Assembly: GCA_937967805.1 (NCBI GenBank)
Contig: CALBTC010000499.1
Coordinates: 1-42,637, forward strand
Direction of reading: 5' to 3'
From: an uncultured Anaerolineaceae bacterium
GTDB taxonomy: Bacteria; Chloroflexota; Anaerolineae; Promineifilales; Promineifilaceae
Length of the DNA: 42,637 nucleotides
Below are positions 17,487 through 25,910 of this stretch, in pieces. The translations under genes were made by a program, and so were the position numbers. Each line of letters opens with the position of its first letter. Position 1 is the stretch's first letter. The notes beneath the pieces were generated by a model. That model was not told where the DNA came from and made no database searches. It saw only the letters and a program-made list of their open reading frames with translations.

Positions 17487-18683
17487 ATGCTTGGCAGAGG
17501 ACTTACCATTGGCCGACTTTTTGGCATCCGTATTGAGATTGATTGGAGCTGGCTGCTCATCTTTATTTTGGTCGTTTGGAACTTGAGTGCGGTTTTTGGC
17601 GATATTCATCCTGACTGGACGGCCACACTTCGCTGGGGGCTGGCGCTGGTGGCGGCGCTGCTCTTTTTTCTGTCGGTGGTGGCCCACGAGCTGGCCCATG
17701 CGCTGATGGCCCAGGCACAGGATGTGCCGGTGCGCAGCATTACCCTCTTTCTTTTTGGTGGTGTTTCCAATATTCAGCGTGAACCGCCTTCCCCCCGGGC
17801 CGAGTTTCTCATTACGATTGTAGGACCGGTCACCAGTATTGTTATCGGTTTGCTGGTGACGGTGGGTGGTAACTTGTTGGCGGCACCGGTGGACCAATCT
17901 TTATTTAGCCAGCCCACGGCAATGGCGGCGGAACTTTCTCCGCTTACGACGCTCTTGCTCTGGTTAGGGCCCATCAACCTGATTTTAGGCGTCTTTAACC
18001 TGATTCCCGGCTTTCCGCTGGATGGCGGCCGTTTGCTGCGTTCAACATTGTGGGCCGTTACCGATAATCTGCGGCAAGCTACCCGCTGGGCTTCTGTTGT
18101 GGGGCAGGGCGTCGCCTGGCTGATGATCTTTGCCGGTATCGGCATGGTGTTTGGCCTGCAGCTGCCGTTTTTTGGCACGGGACTGAGCGGCTTGTGGCTG
18201 GTGTTGATCGGCTGGTTCTTGAGTACGGCCGCAGTGCAAAGCTACCGGCAGGTGGTGGTTCAGGATATTTTGGGTGGCGTGCCCGTTTCTGAACTGATGC
18301 GGCGCGATCCGCCGACGGTTGCTCCAGATTTAAGCATCGCCACGCTGGTACACGACCATTTGATGAACACCGACGAACATGCTTTTCCGGTGGTGGAAGA
18401 CGGCCGTTTGCTCGGCCTGATCACGCTGGAAGATGTGCGCAAAGTGGGCCGTGACAACTGGCAGTCCACGTTGGTGCGCGACGTGATGACACCGGCCGAA
18501 CAGTTATCTACCCTGTCGCCGCCCGAAGATGCCGATGACGCGCTGCGCACCTTGCAGCAGCGCGACGTGCGCCAACTGCCGGTTTTGGCCGACGGCCGTT
18601 TAGCCGGTTTGCTGCGTCGCCGCGATATTCTAAGATGGCTCCAGCTGCACGGCACAGAAAATGTCCCCCAAACGGCTCGTTAA
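17487..18683 (+). CDS. Site-2-type M50 metalloprotease with CBS pair
   Basis: 398 residues. The N-terminal half is polytopic (about six membrane segments), with the zinc motif HELAH (H67, E68, H71) and the second motif NLIPGFPLDGGR (D179) that completes the metal site. The C-terminal part, from about residue 272, holds two CBS domains (VSELMRRDPP and VRDVMTPAE starts). This layout is that of Rip-like, SpoIVFB-type site-2 proteases, which cut membrane proteins in the bilayer; CBS domains usually sense adenine nucleotides. AAGGGG about 7 bases before the ATG is the ribosome site. The intramembrane substrate is unknown; no anti-sigma gene is adjacent. Confidence 0.92.
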   Translation: MLGRGLTIGRLFGIRIEIDWSWLLIFILVVWNLSAVFGDIHPDWTATLRWGLALVAALLFFLSVVAHELAHALMAQAQDVPVRSITLFLFGGVSNIQREPPSPRAEFLITIVGPVTSIVIGLLVTVGGNLLAAPVDQSLFSQPTAMAAELSPLTTLLLWLGPINLILGVFNLIPGFPLDGGRLLRSTLWAVTDNLRQATRWASVVGQGVAWLMIFAGIGMVFGLQLPFFGTGLSGLWLVLIGWFLSTAAVQSYRQVVVQDILGGVPVSELMRRDPPTVAPDLSIATLVHDHLMNTDEHAFPVVEDGRLLGLITLEDVRKVGRDNWQSTLVRDVMTPAEQLSTLSPPEDADDALRTLQQRDVRQLPVLADGRLAGLLRRRDILRWLQLHGTENVPQTAR

Positions 18684-18773
18684 CCTTGCCAGGCGTTCGA
18701 AATTGGTTCATTATTTGCTGTAGTGTAGGCAAAAAATCATCCGCAGATTTCGCAGTTTGGCGCAAATTGCGCT

Positions 18774-18799
18774 CGCAGATTAAAGGCAAAAAATCTGCG
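18774..18799. repeat. CGCAGATT / AATCTGCG intergenic hairpin
   Basis: CGCAGATT at 18774-18781 pairs with AATCTGCG at 18792-18799. It sits in a wider run of CGCAGAT and ATCTG words (18741-18810) between the protease stop and the ArfB start. A related run occurs at the right end of the window. Confidence 0.65.
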
Positions 18800-18880
18800 T
18801 TAATCTGTGGATCAAGCCTTGTTTTCGATATTGTTAATAATGTGGAAATTATAGCGGCGGTCTGCAAACGGCTAAGAAAA

Positions 18881-19309
18881 ATGAACGATGAAGGCGTGGT
18901 ACCGATTAGTGCAGAATTAAATATTCCCCTGACAGAATTAAGCTTTCGCTTTTCCACCAGCAGCGGACCGGGCGGGCAGCATGTGAACAAAAGCGCCACC
19001 AAAGTGACGCTGCTGTTTGACGTGGCCAATTCGCCCAGCCTGCCGGATGAGATACGCGAGCGGCTGCTGAAAAAGCTGGCCAATCGTATCGACAAGGAGG
19101 GGGTGTTGCAGCTTCAGGTGCAGTCGTCACGTAGCCAGCACCGGAATCGGGAAACGGCCGTCTCCCTCTTCCAAAAACTCCTCAGCGAAGCCCTCAAAAA
19201 GAAAAAAAAGCGCCGCCGTACCAAACCGTCAGCCGCCGCCCAGGAGAGACGGCTGGCTGAAAAGAAAAAGCGCGGCGAACGCAAACGGGAACGAGGCCAA
19301 AAGTGGTAG
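18881..19309 (+). CDS. arfB: ArfB-type peptidyl-tRNA hydrolase (ribosome rescue)
   Basis: 142 residues from ATG 18881, the normal family length. The class I release factor catalytic loop SSGPGGQHVNK has GGQ at 31-33. It has no codon-recognition domain and ends in a long basic tail (KKKKKRRRTK, then KKKRGERKRERGQ) that in ArfB enters the empty mRNA channel of a stalled ribosome. It hydrolyses peptidyl-tRNA on non-stop ribosomes. The frame remains open upstream to 18635 but that stretch crosses intergenic repeat sequence. No good Shine-Dalgarno sequence precedes the chosen ATG (AAGAAAA is the nearest purine run). Confidence 0.92.
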   Translation: MNDEGVVPISAELNIPLTELSFRFSTSSGPGGQHVNKSATKVTLLFDVANSPSLPDEIRERLLKKLANRIDKEGVLQLQVQSSRSQHRNRETAVSLFQKLLSEALKKKKKRRRTKPSAAAQERRLAEKKKRGERKRERGQKW

Positions 19310-19312
19310 GTG

Positions 19313-19360
19313 GTCGGTAATCGGTGAGTTTGACCGACTCACTGTTTACCGATTACCGAC
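19313..19360. terminator. 13-base inverted repeat between convergent genes
   Basis: GTCGGTAATCGGT at 19313-19325 pairs perfectly with ACCGATTACCGAC at 19348-19360. It lies between the ArfB stop (19309) and the MFS stop (19392) and so suits both strands. A second dyad, GTCAC-TTC-GTGAC, follows at about 19378-19390. Confidence 0.7.
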
Positions 19361-19391
19361 TAACTGTTCGCGAAGCGGTCACTTCGTGACA

Positions 19392-21437
19392 TTACTGCGC
19401 CCCGGCTGCCAAAATCTCCGCATCCTTCTGGTCTGCCAGGGCTTTGCCGGCGGCCACGTCTACCCGTGTGAGTAAGAAAATACCGATGGCAAAGAAGAAG
19501 AACAGGCTGGCCACGCCGGGGCGGCTGCTGTTGAACAGGGCCACCGACAGCACGAAGACAAGCGGGCTGAGGAATGAGGCAAATTTGGACATGATGCTGA
19601 AAAAGCCGAAGAATTCGCCGCTCATCATGTTGGGCGTCATGGTAGCGTACAGGCTGCGGCTTAACGCCTGGCTGCCGCCTTGCACAATGGCCACCATCCA
19701 GGCCAGGAACCAGAACTCCACCACCGAATTGAGGAAATAACCCCAAATAGAAATGATGGCGTAGGCGCAGAGCGCCAAAATGATGCTGCGCTTGGTGTTG
19801 AGCCAGTCGGCGATCCCTTGAAACAGGCGTGGGCCGGTTAAAAAGGCAAACAGGATGGCCACAGCCTGCAAGCCCAGCAGCATCCCGATGATGCTGGGCA
19901 GATTGCTGGCGCGCAGGGGAGGCAGCACCTCGACCTGGGCCACGGACATCACGGTGCCGCTGCTGCCCGCCGGCTGCTGCCCGGTGTTAACGAGCGACAG
20001 TACATGCTCGCCCTCTTCTTCCGCCAAGAATTCCTGGGTGACGTCGTAGCGCACGGTGGGCTGGTAGGCGTTGATGAGAACCGGGGTGCCGTCTTCACCC
20101 AGCAGCGGTTCGCCGTCCATCTCCACGGCCCAGATGCCGTGATCTGGCCCCATGCTGTGGGTGATTTCTACGGCCTGTCCATTGAAGGGGAGATTGAGAC
20201 GGCCGTTTACATCATCGGTGCTGGCATAAGTCACGGCAAAATCGGTCTCATCACACCAGAAGGCGTACCAGGCGCACGTCTCGCCGCGCGCTGCGCCGGA
20301 AACGGTGGTGGTGGTCCAGCTGCCTTCCAGCGAAAATGCGGCTTCGTCAACGGTGTGGATGCCCTGGCCAACGGCCGTTGCCGTGTCGGCAAAATCAGGC
20401 GACGGTGTGCCGGTGAGGGAGCGGGGCAAAATATATTTGCTGCCGATTCCCACCAGCGGCAGGGCTAAAATGTTAAAAATCACAAAAGCAACGTAAATGG
20501 TCTGCCGCCGGTTACTTGTGGCCGGCAGGTTACCAAAAACCAGGCTGTAGGGAATGCCCACAAACTGAACCAGCAAAATGGCCAGTACCAGCTCGGTGGT
20601 GCCGAAGCCCAGCTCTGCGCCATAAATAACCGCTATCGAAATAATGATGCCGATGCCATCATTGTAAATAAGAAAAGCGATCAAATATTTAAACAGCTCG
20701 CGATATTGCCTGATTTCCCGCAGCGTATTCATAATCTGGCCGAAGCTGCTGCGCACGATGCTTTTACCGGCGCCGAACTTTTTGCCGCTGCCTAACGGCT
20801 CCGGCACCTGGCGAAAAATAGGAATTGAAAACAGAAGCCACCATATGGCCACGCTGAACAGCGACCAGCGCACGCCCCAATTTTCCGGCATCTGGAAGAT
20901 CATCACCACGTTGATGGCCAGCAAAATGCCGCCACCCAGGTAACCCAATGCATAGCCATAGGTCGAGACCCGATCCTGGTCCTCCTCTTTGGCTACGTGG
21001 GGCAGCAGGGCATCATAAAAAACGTTGGCCGCGCCAAAACCGACGCGGCCAATGATGAAAAAGATGGAGGCCATGAGCCAGTCGCCCGTGTCCACCAGCA
21101 CCAGCAAACCGGTCCCCACCACGCCGATACCCACAAAAATCGATAAAAACTTCTTCTTGCCGCGCATGATGTCTGAAACGGTGCCCAGGATGGGGGAGAG
21201 AATGGCCACGATGAAGACAGAGATGGAGAGGGTAATGCTCCAATATTGGGTGGCGGTGGCGGCGCTGGGTAAAGTTGCACCGGCCACGCTGCTGTAGTAG
21301 GCGGGCAAGACGGCCGCCAGAATCGTCGTGGCAAAGGCGGAATTGGCCCAGTCATACAGTGCCCAGGCCCGAATACGCCGTTTGTATTCTTTTTCGCTAA
21401 GCTGGTGGAGAGGTAAGTTGGCAGTTGTGGTGGTCAT
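19392..21437 (-). CDS. UMF1/Atg22-like MFS transporter with inserted beta-sandwich
   Basis: 681 residues from MTTTTANL, with AAGGA upstream; an ATG at 21476 is less likely. The first part matches UMF1-type vacuole-effluxer/MFS proteins: RAWALYDWANSAFATTI near residue 23, the loop GTVSDIMRGKKK after the second segment, and FYDALLPHVA near 140. Eight membrane segments precede, and at least three follow, a polar insert of about 175 residues (about 334-510). The insert has FSLEGSWTTTTVSGAARGE, PFNGQAVEITHSMGPDHG, WAVEMDGEPLL and EHVLSLVNTGQ, the pattern of a jelly-roll carbohydrate-binding-like sandwich, and should face outside. Members export amino acids or similar solutes; the cargo is unknown. 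The insert is unusual for the family. Confidence 0.82.
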   Translation of the reverse strand: MTTTTANLPLHQLSEKEYKRRIRAWALYDWANSAFATTILAAVLPAYYSSVAGATLPSAATATQYWSITLSISVFIVAILSPILGTVSDIMRGKKKFLSIFVGIGVVGTGLLVLVDTGDWLMASIFFIIGRVGFGAANVFYDALLPHVAKEEDQDRVSTYGYALGYLGGGILLAINVVMIFQMPENWGVRWSLFSVAIWWLLFSIPIFRQVPEPLGSGKKFGAGKSIVRSSFGQIMNTLREIRQYRELFKYLIAFLIYNDGIGIIISIAVIYGAELGFGTTELVLAILLVQFVGIPYSLVFGNLPATSNRRQTIYVAFVIFNILALPLVGIGSKYILPRSLTGTPSPDFADTATAVGQGIHTVDEAAFSLEGSWTTTTVSGAARGETCAWYAFWCDETDFAVTYASTDDVNGRLNLPFNGQAVEITHSMGPDHGIWAVEMDGEPLLGEDGTPVLINAYQPTVRYDVTQEFLAEEEGEHVLSLVNTGQQPAGSSGTVMSVAQVEVLPPLRASNLPSIIGMLLGLQAVAILFAFLTGPRLFQGIADWLNTKRSIILALCAYAIISIWGYFLNSVVEFWFLAWMVAIVQGGSQALSRSLYATMTPNMMSGEFFGFFSIMSKFASFLSPLVFVLSVALFNSSRPGVASLFFFFAIGIFLLTRVDVAAGKALADQKDAEILAAGAQ

Positions 21438-21697
21438 TTGCCCATTCCTTAGTGATGTGCAGTGGTGTGCCGACAAATCTTATGGGACCCTGCGACAAGT
21501 GAAAAGAACGACACATGACAGGCGCATGGACAAACTTAACCACTGTTGGCGCAAAGGGGTTTCGAGTTGTGCATGAACGAATTATCCTCCATGCAGCCAG
21601 ATGTGCAATTAAAAAATTGTCTTCAGGGAAGACCCTAAGGGTTTGGTACCGTTTGAGTTAGATTGCTCAAGGGCGAACCCTTAGAGTCTATAAACAT
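21438..21697. other. Spacer between LCP and MFS genes
   Basis: No gene was found. Apart from the hairpin listed separately at 21631-21688, nothing further is recognisable; a promoter for the MFS gene may lie here. Confidence 0.4.
21631..21688. repeat. GACCCTAAGGGTTT repeat, copy 1
   Basis: GACCCTAAGGGTTT at 21631-21644 and AACCCTTAGAGTC at 21676-21688 are near-complementary arms, and the first arm is itself palindromic. A second copy with better-matched arms is at 25839-25897. It follows the LCP stop (minus strand). Confidence 0.7.
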
Positions 21698-23278
21698 TTA
21701 AGGCTGCTCCTCTTGGGGGAGGAATTCCTGCGGCTGATACAGTTGGTTCAGGCAAGGATCGTAATCTTCACCCAAAATGACCTGATACTCATATTCAACG
21801 GTGTCATCTTCGGCCAGCTGAATCTCGCTGCGGTACATGTCAAAAATCCAGCTGATCAGCCAATCGTACGATTCTCTAAAGTTGGGTCGATAATACAAAA
21901 GCTCCGTGTTGGGCTGGGTTTCCGGGAGCGTTTCTGTAATGGTGGGCACGAAGCCGTACCAGGCCAGATTATCGGCGGCCAACAGAGCCATGTCTGGGTT
22001 GCCGCTGGCGTTGATGACTTCTACCGTGATTGGCCGCCGGCCGGCCCGTTTGATAGCCGGTGTAACGAACAGACGGCTAAACGTTTCTTCCAGGTTGTTT
22101 TCCCCTTCCCAAATGGGCAGCTGCACCTGGGCACCGCTGGGCGTTTCCCAGGGGATGATGCCCCGTACCAGGTACAGATTTTGCACCCCATTTTCGCGAA
22201 TAGCCGGGGCCAAGGTGGCTAATTGCAGCATCCGGCCGATGTCCATATCGGTTTCTACATTATCTTTATATGCATTCCAAAGTGCCGGGAATTCGGAAAT
22301 CAAATTTAAATCGACACCTTGATTGAGCAAGGCGCGCAGCAGCTGCTGCTGGCGACGGCCGCGGTCAAAATCATTGGTGGAGAGGCGCGAGCGAGCAAAC
22401 CAGAGCGCCGTGTCGCCGTCCAAATGGTGGACGCCGGGTTCCAGGGCAAATTGTTCCCAATTGTCTTCATCCTGGGGGTCTAGTTCGGGCGAGATGAGCC
22501 GCCAATCTTGCAGGCGGCAGCTTACGGCCAGGTCCACGCCGCCGATGGCGTCTACGGCCGTCTTGAACCCCTCAAAATCCACCCTGGCATAATAATGGAT
22601 GGGAATGCCAAAATTGTACAGGATCGTTTGCTTGAGCAGATCGACGCCGCCGAGGGAAACGGCCGTATTGAGCCGGTTCATAATCTTGCCGGGCACGTAC
22701 ACAAACAGGTCACGCGGCAGCGAAATCATGGAGGCGGTGGGGCCGTCTTCGTTGATGGAGACGATGATCATCGTGTCGGTGCGGGTATCGTCGGAGCCTA
22801 TTTCAGTGTCGCTGCCAATGAGCAGGATGTTGGTGGTGGCGTCCGGCACTTCAAAGGTGGGCACGGCGGTGGGAACGGCCGTCGACGGCGTGGGCACTCC
22901 CTCACGCAGCTCTTCTGGCGCGGTGACGGTAAGCACCGGTTCTTGCTGCGGCAGGCTGGTGGGCGTAGAGGTGGGCACCAGCGTTTTGGTGGGAGATGGC
23001 GTAAATGTTGCCGTATCTCTCTGCGTCGGGCTGGGCCCAGGCGTGGCAGATTCGGCGGGTGTCGGTGTTGCCGCTGGTTCCGGAGTGTTGGTGCTGGGCA
23101 GCGAGGTTGGCGTGGCGTCATTGGCGGCCACCTCAACGGCTGTCGTTGGAGCCAGTGTAGGCAGTGGTTCAGCCGCTGCACTGGAGCAGCTAACCAGGAA
23201 AAATACAACGAGAAATAATACCAGGCCCCCGAATTGTGGGTGCGTCAGCGATGGTTTTGGCTTTACAAACATATCCAT
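21698..23278 (-). CDS. LytR-CpsA-Psr family cell-wall glycopolymer ligase
   Basis: 526 residues. I start at MDMFVKPKPS (23276-23278); the open frame upstream translates repeat sequence. A hydrophobic segment ends at a lipobox-like FLVSC (Cys31), so it is a lipoprotein or a signal-anchored protein. A Pro/Thr/Ser linker (about 35-145) leads to the LCP domain: ILLIGSDTEI, DDTRTDTMIIVS with the conserved Arg-x-Asp, MISLPRDLFV, and RSRLSTNDFDRGRRQQQLL. A LytR_C domain (ITVEVINASGNPDMA) follows. LCP enzymes transfer lipid-linked glycopolymers to peptidoglycan or to protein. It heads the surface-glycan locus and probably attaches the polymer made there. Confidence 0.92.
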   Translation of the reverse strand: MDMFVKPKPSLTHPQFGGLVLFLVVFFLVSCSSAAAEPLPTLAPTTAVEVAANDATPTSLPSTNTPEPAATPTPAESATPGPSPTQRDTATFTPSPTKTLVPTSTPTSLPQQEPVLTVTAPEELREGVPTPSTAVPTAVPTFEVPDATTNILLIGSDTEIGSDDTRTDTMIIVSINEDGPTASMISLPRDLFVYVPGKIMNRLNTAVSLGGVDLLKQTILYNFGIPIHYYARVDFEGFKTAVDAIGGVDLAVSCRLQDWRLISPELDPQDEDNWEQFALEPGVHHLDGDTALWFARSRLSTNDFDRGRRQQQLLRALLNQGVDLNLISEFPALWNAYKDNVETDMDIGRMLQLATLAPAIRENGVQNLYLVRGIIPWETPSGAQVQLPIWEGENNLEETFSRLFVTPAIKRAGRRPITVEVINASGNPDMALLAADNLAWYGFVPTITETLPETQPNTELLYYRPNFRESYDWLISWIFDMYRSEIQLAEDDTVEYEYQVILGEDYDPCLNQLYQPQEFLPQEEQP

Positions 23279-23284
23279 AAAAAA

Positions 23285-23379
23285 GAATTGTGAATTGTGA
23301 ATAACGAATTGTGAATTGTGAATGATCCTGCCTGCCAGTTTCATTCACAATTAAGTGTTCACAATTCACGATTCACCAT
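23285..23379. repeat. GAATTGTGAAT word repeats upstream of LCP gene
   Basis: An 18-base unit GAATTGTGAATTGTGAAT occurs at 23285-23302 and 23306-23323; complementary words ATTCACAATT and TTCACAATTCAC follow at 23343-23379, so the region can fold back on itself. It lies in the leader of the LCP gene. Translated, it gives the false start IHNSQFVIHNSQF. Confidence 0.75.
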
Positions 23380-23499
23380 TAATAACGATGATTCCCTGCA
23401 TACCGGGGCGCATTATAACATGGACGATCAACCCTATGAAACCGTACAGTTTTGTCGTACGGCTTTGGTAGCGATCTCGTCAGTTTGGCCGGAGACAGC

Positions 23500-24399
23500 T
23501 TACAGTTTTTCGCCAAACAGGTGCTCTGAGCGGCTAAAAACCGTGTAGCCGATAATGAAAATGAGAACGGCCGTTACAAACGTACGCAGCAATGCCAATG
23601 GGTCCATCGACGCTGGGCCATTACCCCCAATGTTCCCCCACAAAACGGTGCGATACCCATCCACAATAGAAGCCATAGGGTTGATCCAGCGCATCAACCG
23701 GGCTGGATTAAAGGCAATTCCTAACAGTTCAGCATGGTTGCCAAATTCCTCAAACGGATAAAAAACGGGCGTTAGGAAAAACCAGGCCAGCAAACCAACC
23801 TCCAAGATCATGGCCGTGTCCCGGTAAAAGGTTTGCAGCGTGGCCACAATGAGCGCCAGCCCCAGCAAAAACACCATTTGTGTCAGCAAAATGAGGGGCA
23901 CCCACAAAGCGTGAATGGTCAGGCCCACACCAAACGCGTAAAGCATCACCAGCAGCACAACCGAGGCCAGTAGAAAATTTACAAAATTAGAGAGCATGGT
24001 GGCTGTGGGTAGCAAGATGCGGGGAAAGTACACCTTTTTAATGATGGGCGCGTTGCCCGTAATCGATTGGACGCTGTTGTTGAGCGTGCCGGTGTGAAAT
24101 TGCCACGGAATAAGGGCCACCATGATAAAAACCGGATATTTGTCTACTCCTTCATTGGGAATGAGGATGGTAAAAAGGATCGTATAAACCATCATCATGA
24201 GCAGGGGATGCAATAAGCTCCAAACGACGCCTAAAATCGAATTTTTGTAGCGTACTTTTAAGTCACGTATGATGAGGTTTTTCAGCAAATAGCGGAACTC
24301 AAAAAGCTCCCGGATTTTTCCCGGCAAGGTTTGCAGTTCATCGGAATCAAATCTTGGGAGTGTGGCGTTTGTAGAAACGGTGTTTGTTTTTGTTGACAT
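23500..24399 (-). CDS. ABC-2 permease for surface polysaccharide (Wzm/TagG type)
   Basis: 299 residues with about six membrane segments. The amphipathic start LFEFRYLLKNLIIRDLKVRYKNS, followed by GVVWSLLHPLLMMMVYTILF, is the signature of polysaccharide- and teichoic-acid-export permeases of the TagG/Wzm/KpsM type. Its C-terminus (residues about 225-299) contains the closing NPMASIVDGYRTVLWG segment that precedes the last helix. Such permeases act with an ATPase (TagH, Wzt or KpsT) to export lipid-linked glycans. No ATPase gene lies in this window. The gene is 138 bases downstream of a GT4 gene and 222 bases upstream of the LCP gene, both on the same strand. Confidence 0.9.
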   Translation of the reverse strand: MSTKTNTVSTNATLPRFDSDELQTLPGKIRELFEFRYLLKNLIIRDLKVRYKNSILGVVWSLLHPLLMMMVYTILFTILIPNEGVDKYPVFIMVALIPWQFHTGTLNNSVQSITGNAPIIKKVYFPRILLPTATMLSNFVNFLLASVVLLVMLYAFGVGLTIHALWVPLILLTQMVFLLGLALIVATLQTFYRDTAMILEVGLLAWFFLTPVFYPFEEFGNHAELLGIAFNPARLMRWINPMASIVDGYRTVLWGNIGGNGPASMDPLALLRTFVTAVLIFIIGYTVFSRSEHLFGEKL

Positions 24400-24536
24400 A
24401 AAAAGCCTGCGTTTTTCAAATTTTTCGACTGAAAGTATACCATCGGCAAACGGTCGTTACGATGCTTTTGCTATTTTCTCATTTTGTTATTGGCCACAGA
24501 GGGTACAGAGATTTATGAGTTTTTTCTTCTCTTTTT

Positions 24537-25775
24537 TCACAGTTGTTTCATTTGAGGGATATCATAGTAAAGCTGGGCGACAACGGCCGCATGTTCGGCA
24601 ACAGTACCAATGGCTGGAATGTTTTGTTGCAGCTGAACTAATAAGTTCGGATCGTCGTGCAATGTTTGCAGCGCCTGAGCCAGCTGATTTACGTCACCAG
24701 GTGTAACCAGCAGCCCATCCACACCGTGGCCCACCCGCTCACCCAAAACGCCCAAATTGTTGGTGATAACGGGCACGCCCATGGCAAACGCTTCGGAAAC
24801 GACAAAACAAAACGTCTCGTACCACAGCGAGGGTACCACGACCACATCCAGCTGGGCCAACATCGGCCACACCTGCTGCCGGTTGAGCTTGCCTAAAAAT
24901 GTGGCGCGACCCTTTCTTTTCAATTGCTTAACATAATCAGGATCGAATTCCGTGTCGCCGGCGATCCATAATTCGGCCGTTTGCGGCAGTTGGGCAAAGG
25001 CTTCCACCAGCACATGCACCCCTTTTTGCCAGGAGAGGCCACCTAAATATCCCACCCGAAACGAATCATGCGGTGGAACTTCTGGCTTGCTGGGATAATC
25101 CAGTCCGGGCGGCAGCACCACAATCTTTTCGGCCGGCAACCCGTGATCCACATACCACTGCTTTACAAATTCGGCCGGGGCGATGAGCTGGCTGGCTTGC
25201 TGCAGAACGCGGCGCAGACGGCCGTTACGCCACGCCAGCGGCAGCGCCAATGGCGGAATGGCCAGCGGAAACTGGGGTTGATCGGCCCGGGCCAGGGCAC
25301 ATTTGGCGCAGTTCAGGTGAAAATGTGGCCCATCGCAAATTTCCTGGCTGTAATTGGTGAGCAGTTGGGCATTGGCACAGACCCACCAAAAATCCCACAG
25401 CGTGACGACGTAAGGAATCTGCTGCTGGTGCAAATGGTCTAATATTTGGGTGGGCAAACCCATCAAATGTTCAACGTGGACGATGTCTGGCCGGAAGGTT
25501 GTGACCACTTCCTTAAACGCATGAAATAAGGGTGCATTGTGGAAGGTGGAGAGGAGGCGGTTGGTGGGCTGGAAACGGCCGTTCCAAGCCCACCAGATCA
25601 TAATCCCATCTTCCTCACGCTGGGAGAGGCCCGTACCCTCGGCGCTGCGGCGGTGGAAGACGGCAACGTCGTGCCCCTGCTGCTGCAAGGCGCGGGTGAG
25701 CCAAACGGTATACAATTCGGTGCCGCCCACGTGGTCTGGGGGGTATTGGTGAACCAGGTGAAGAATGCGCATCAT
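24537..25775 (-). CDS. GT4-family glycosyltransferase
   Basis: 412 residues, starting MMRILHLVHQYPPDHVGGTELYT (the second Met is equally possible). The N-terminal Rossmann half has the G-G-T-E-L-Y motif and an unusual Cys pattern near the middle (WVCANAQ...NCAKCALA). The C-terminal half shows RVGYLGGLSWQKG and the donor-binding E-x7-E in SEAFAMGVPVITNNLG. A GT-B fold enzyme of family GT4 is clear; the sugar and acceptor are not. Its start is not preceded by a good ribosome site. It opens the minus-strand block that continues into the permease and LCP genes and faces a divergent + strand block. Confidence 0.92.
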   Translation of the reverse strand: MMRILHLVHQYPPDHVGGTELYTVWLTRALQQQGHDVAVFHRRSAEGTGLSQREEDGIMIWWAWNGRFQPTNRLLSTFHNAPLFHAFKEVVTTFRPDIVHVEHLMGLPTQILDHLHQQQIPYVVTLWDFWWVCANAQLLTNYSQEICDGPHFHLNCAKCALARADQPQFPLAIPPLALPLAWRNGRLRRVLQQASQLIAPAEFVKQWYVDHGLPAEKIVVLPPGLDYPSKPEVPPHDSFRVGYLGGLSWQKGVHVLVEAFAQLPQTAELWIAGDTEFDPDYVKQLKRKGRATFLGKLNRQQVWPMLAQLDVVVVPSLWYETFCFVVSEAFAMGVPVITNNLGVLGERVGHGVDGLLVTPGDVNQLAQALQTLHDDPNLLVQLQQNIPAIGTVAEHAAVVAQLYYDIPQMKQL

Positions 25776-25838
25776 TTTGTCCGGTTGGGGATGGTATGTT
25801 AAGATGCCGCCCCTGTCAAAAAAAGTAAGTAACGATTC

Positions 25839-25897
25839 AAACCCTAAGGGTTTGTTCTAAAGCCAGCAATGTTTTCTTAAGCCAAACCTTTAGGGTC
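25839..25897. repeat. AAACCCTAAGGGTTT repeat, copy 2
   Basis: AAACCCTAAGGGTTT (25839-25853) is a palindrome; AAACCTTTAGGGTC (25884-25897) is the related far arm. It stands in the divergent promoter spacer between two glycosyltransferase genes, 14 bases before the ATG at 25911. It matches the copy at 21631 in word content but differs in the loop. Confidence 0.72.
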
Positions 25898-25910
25898 TCT
25901 CCTGTAAGAC

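Noticed and set aside
23279..23344. Upstream extension of the LCP protein
   Set aside because: It translates the intergenic repeat (IHNSQFVIHNSQF) and would bury the signal peptide.
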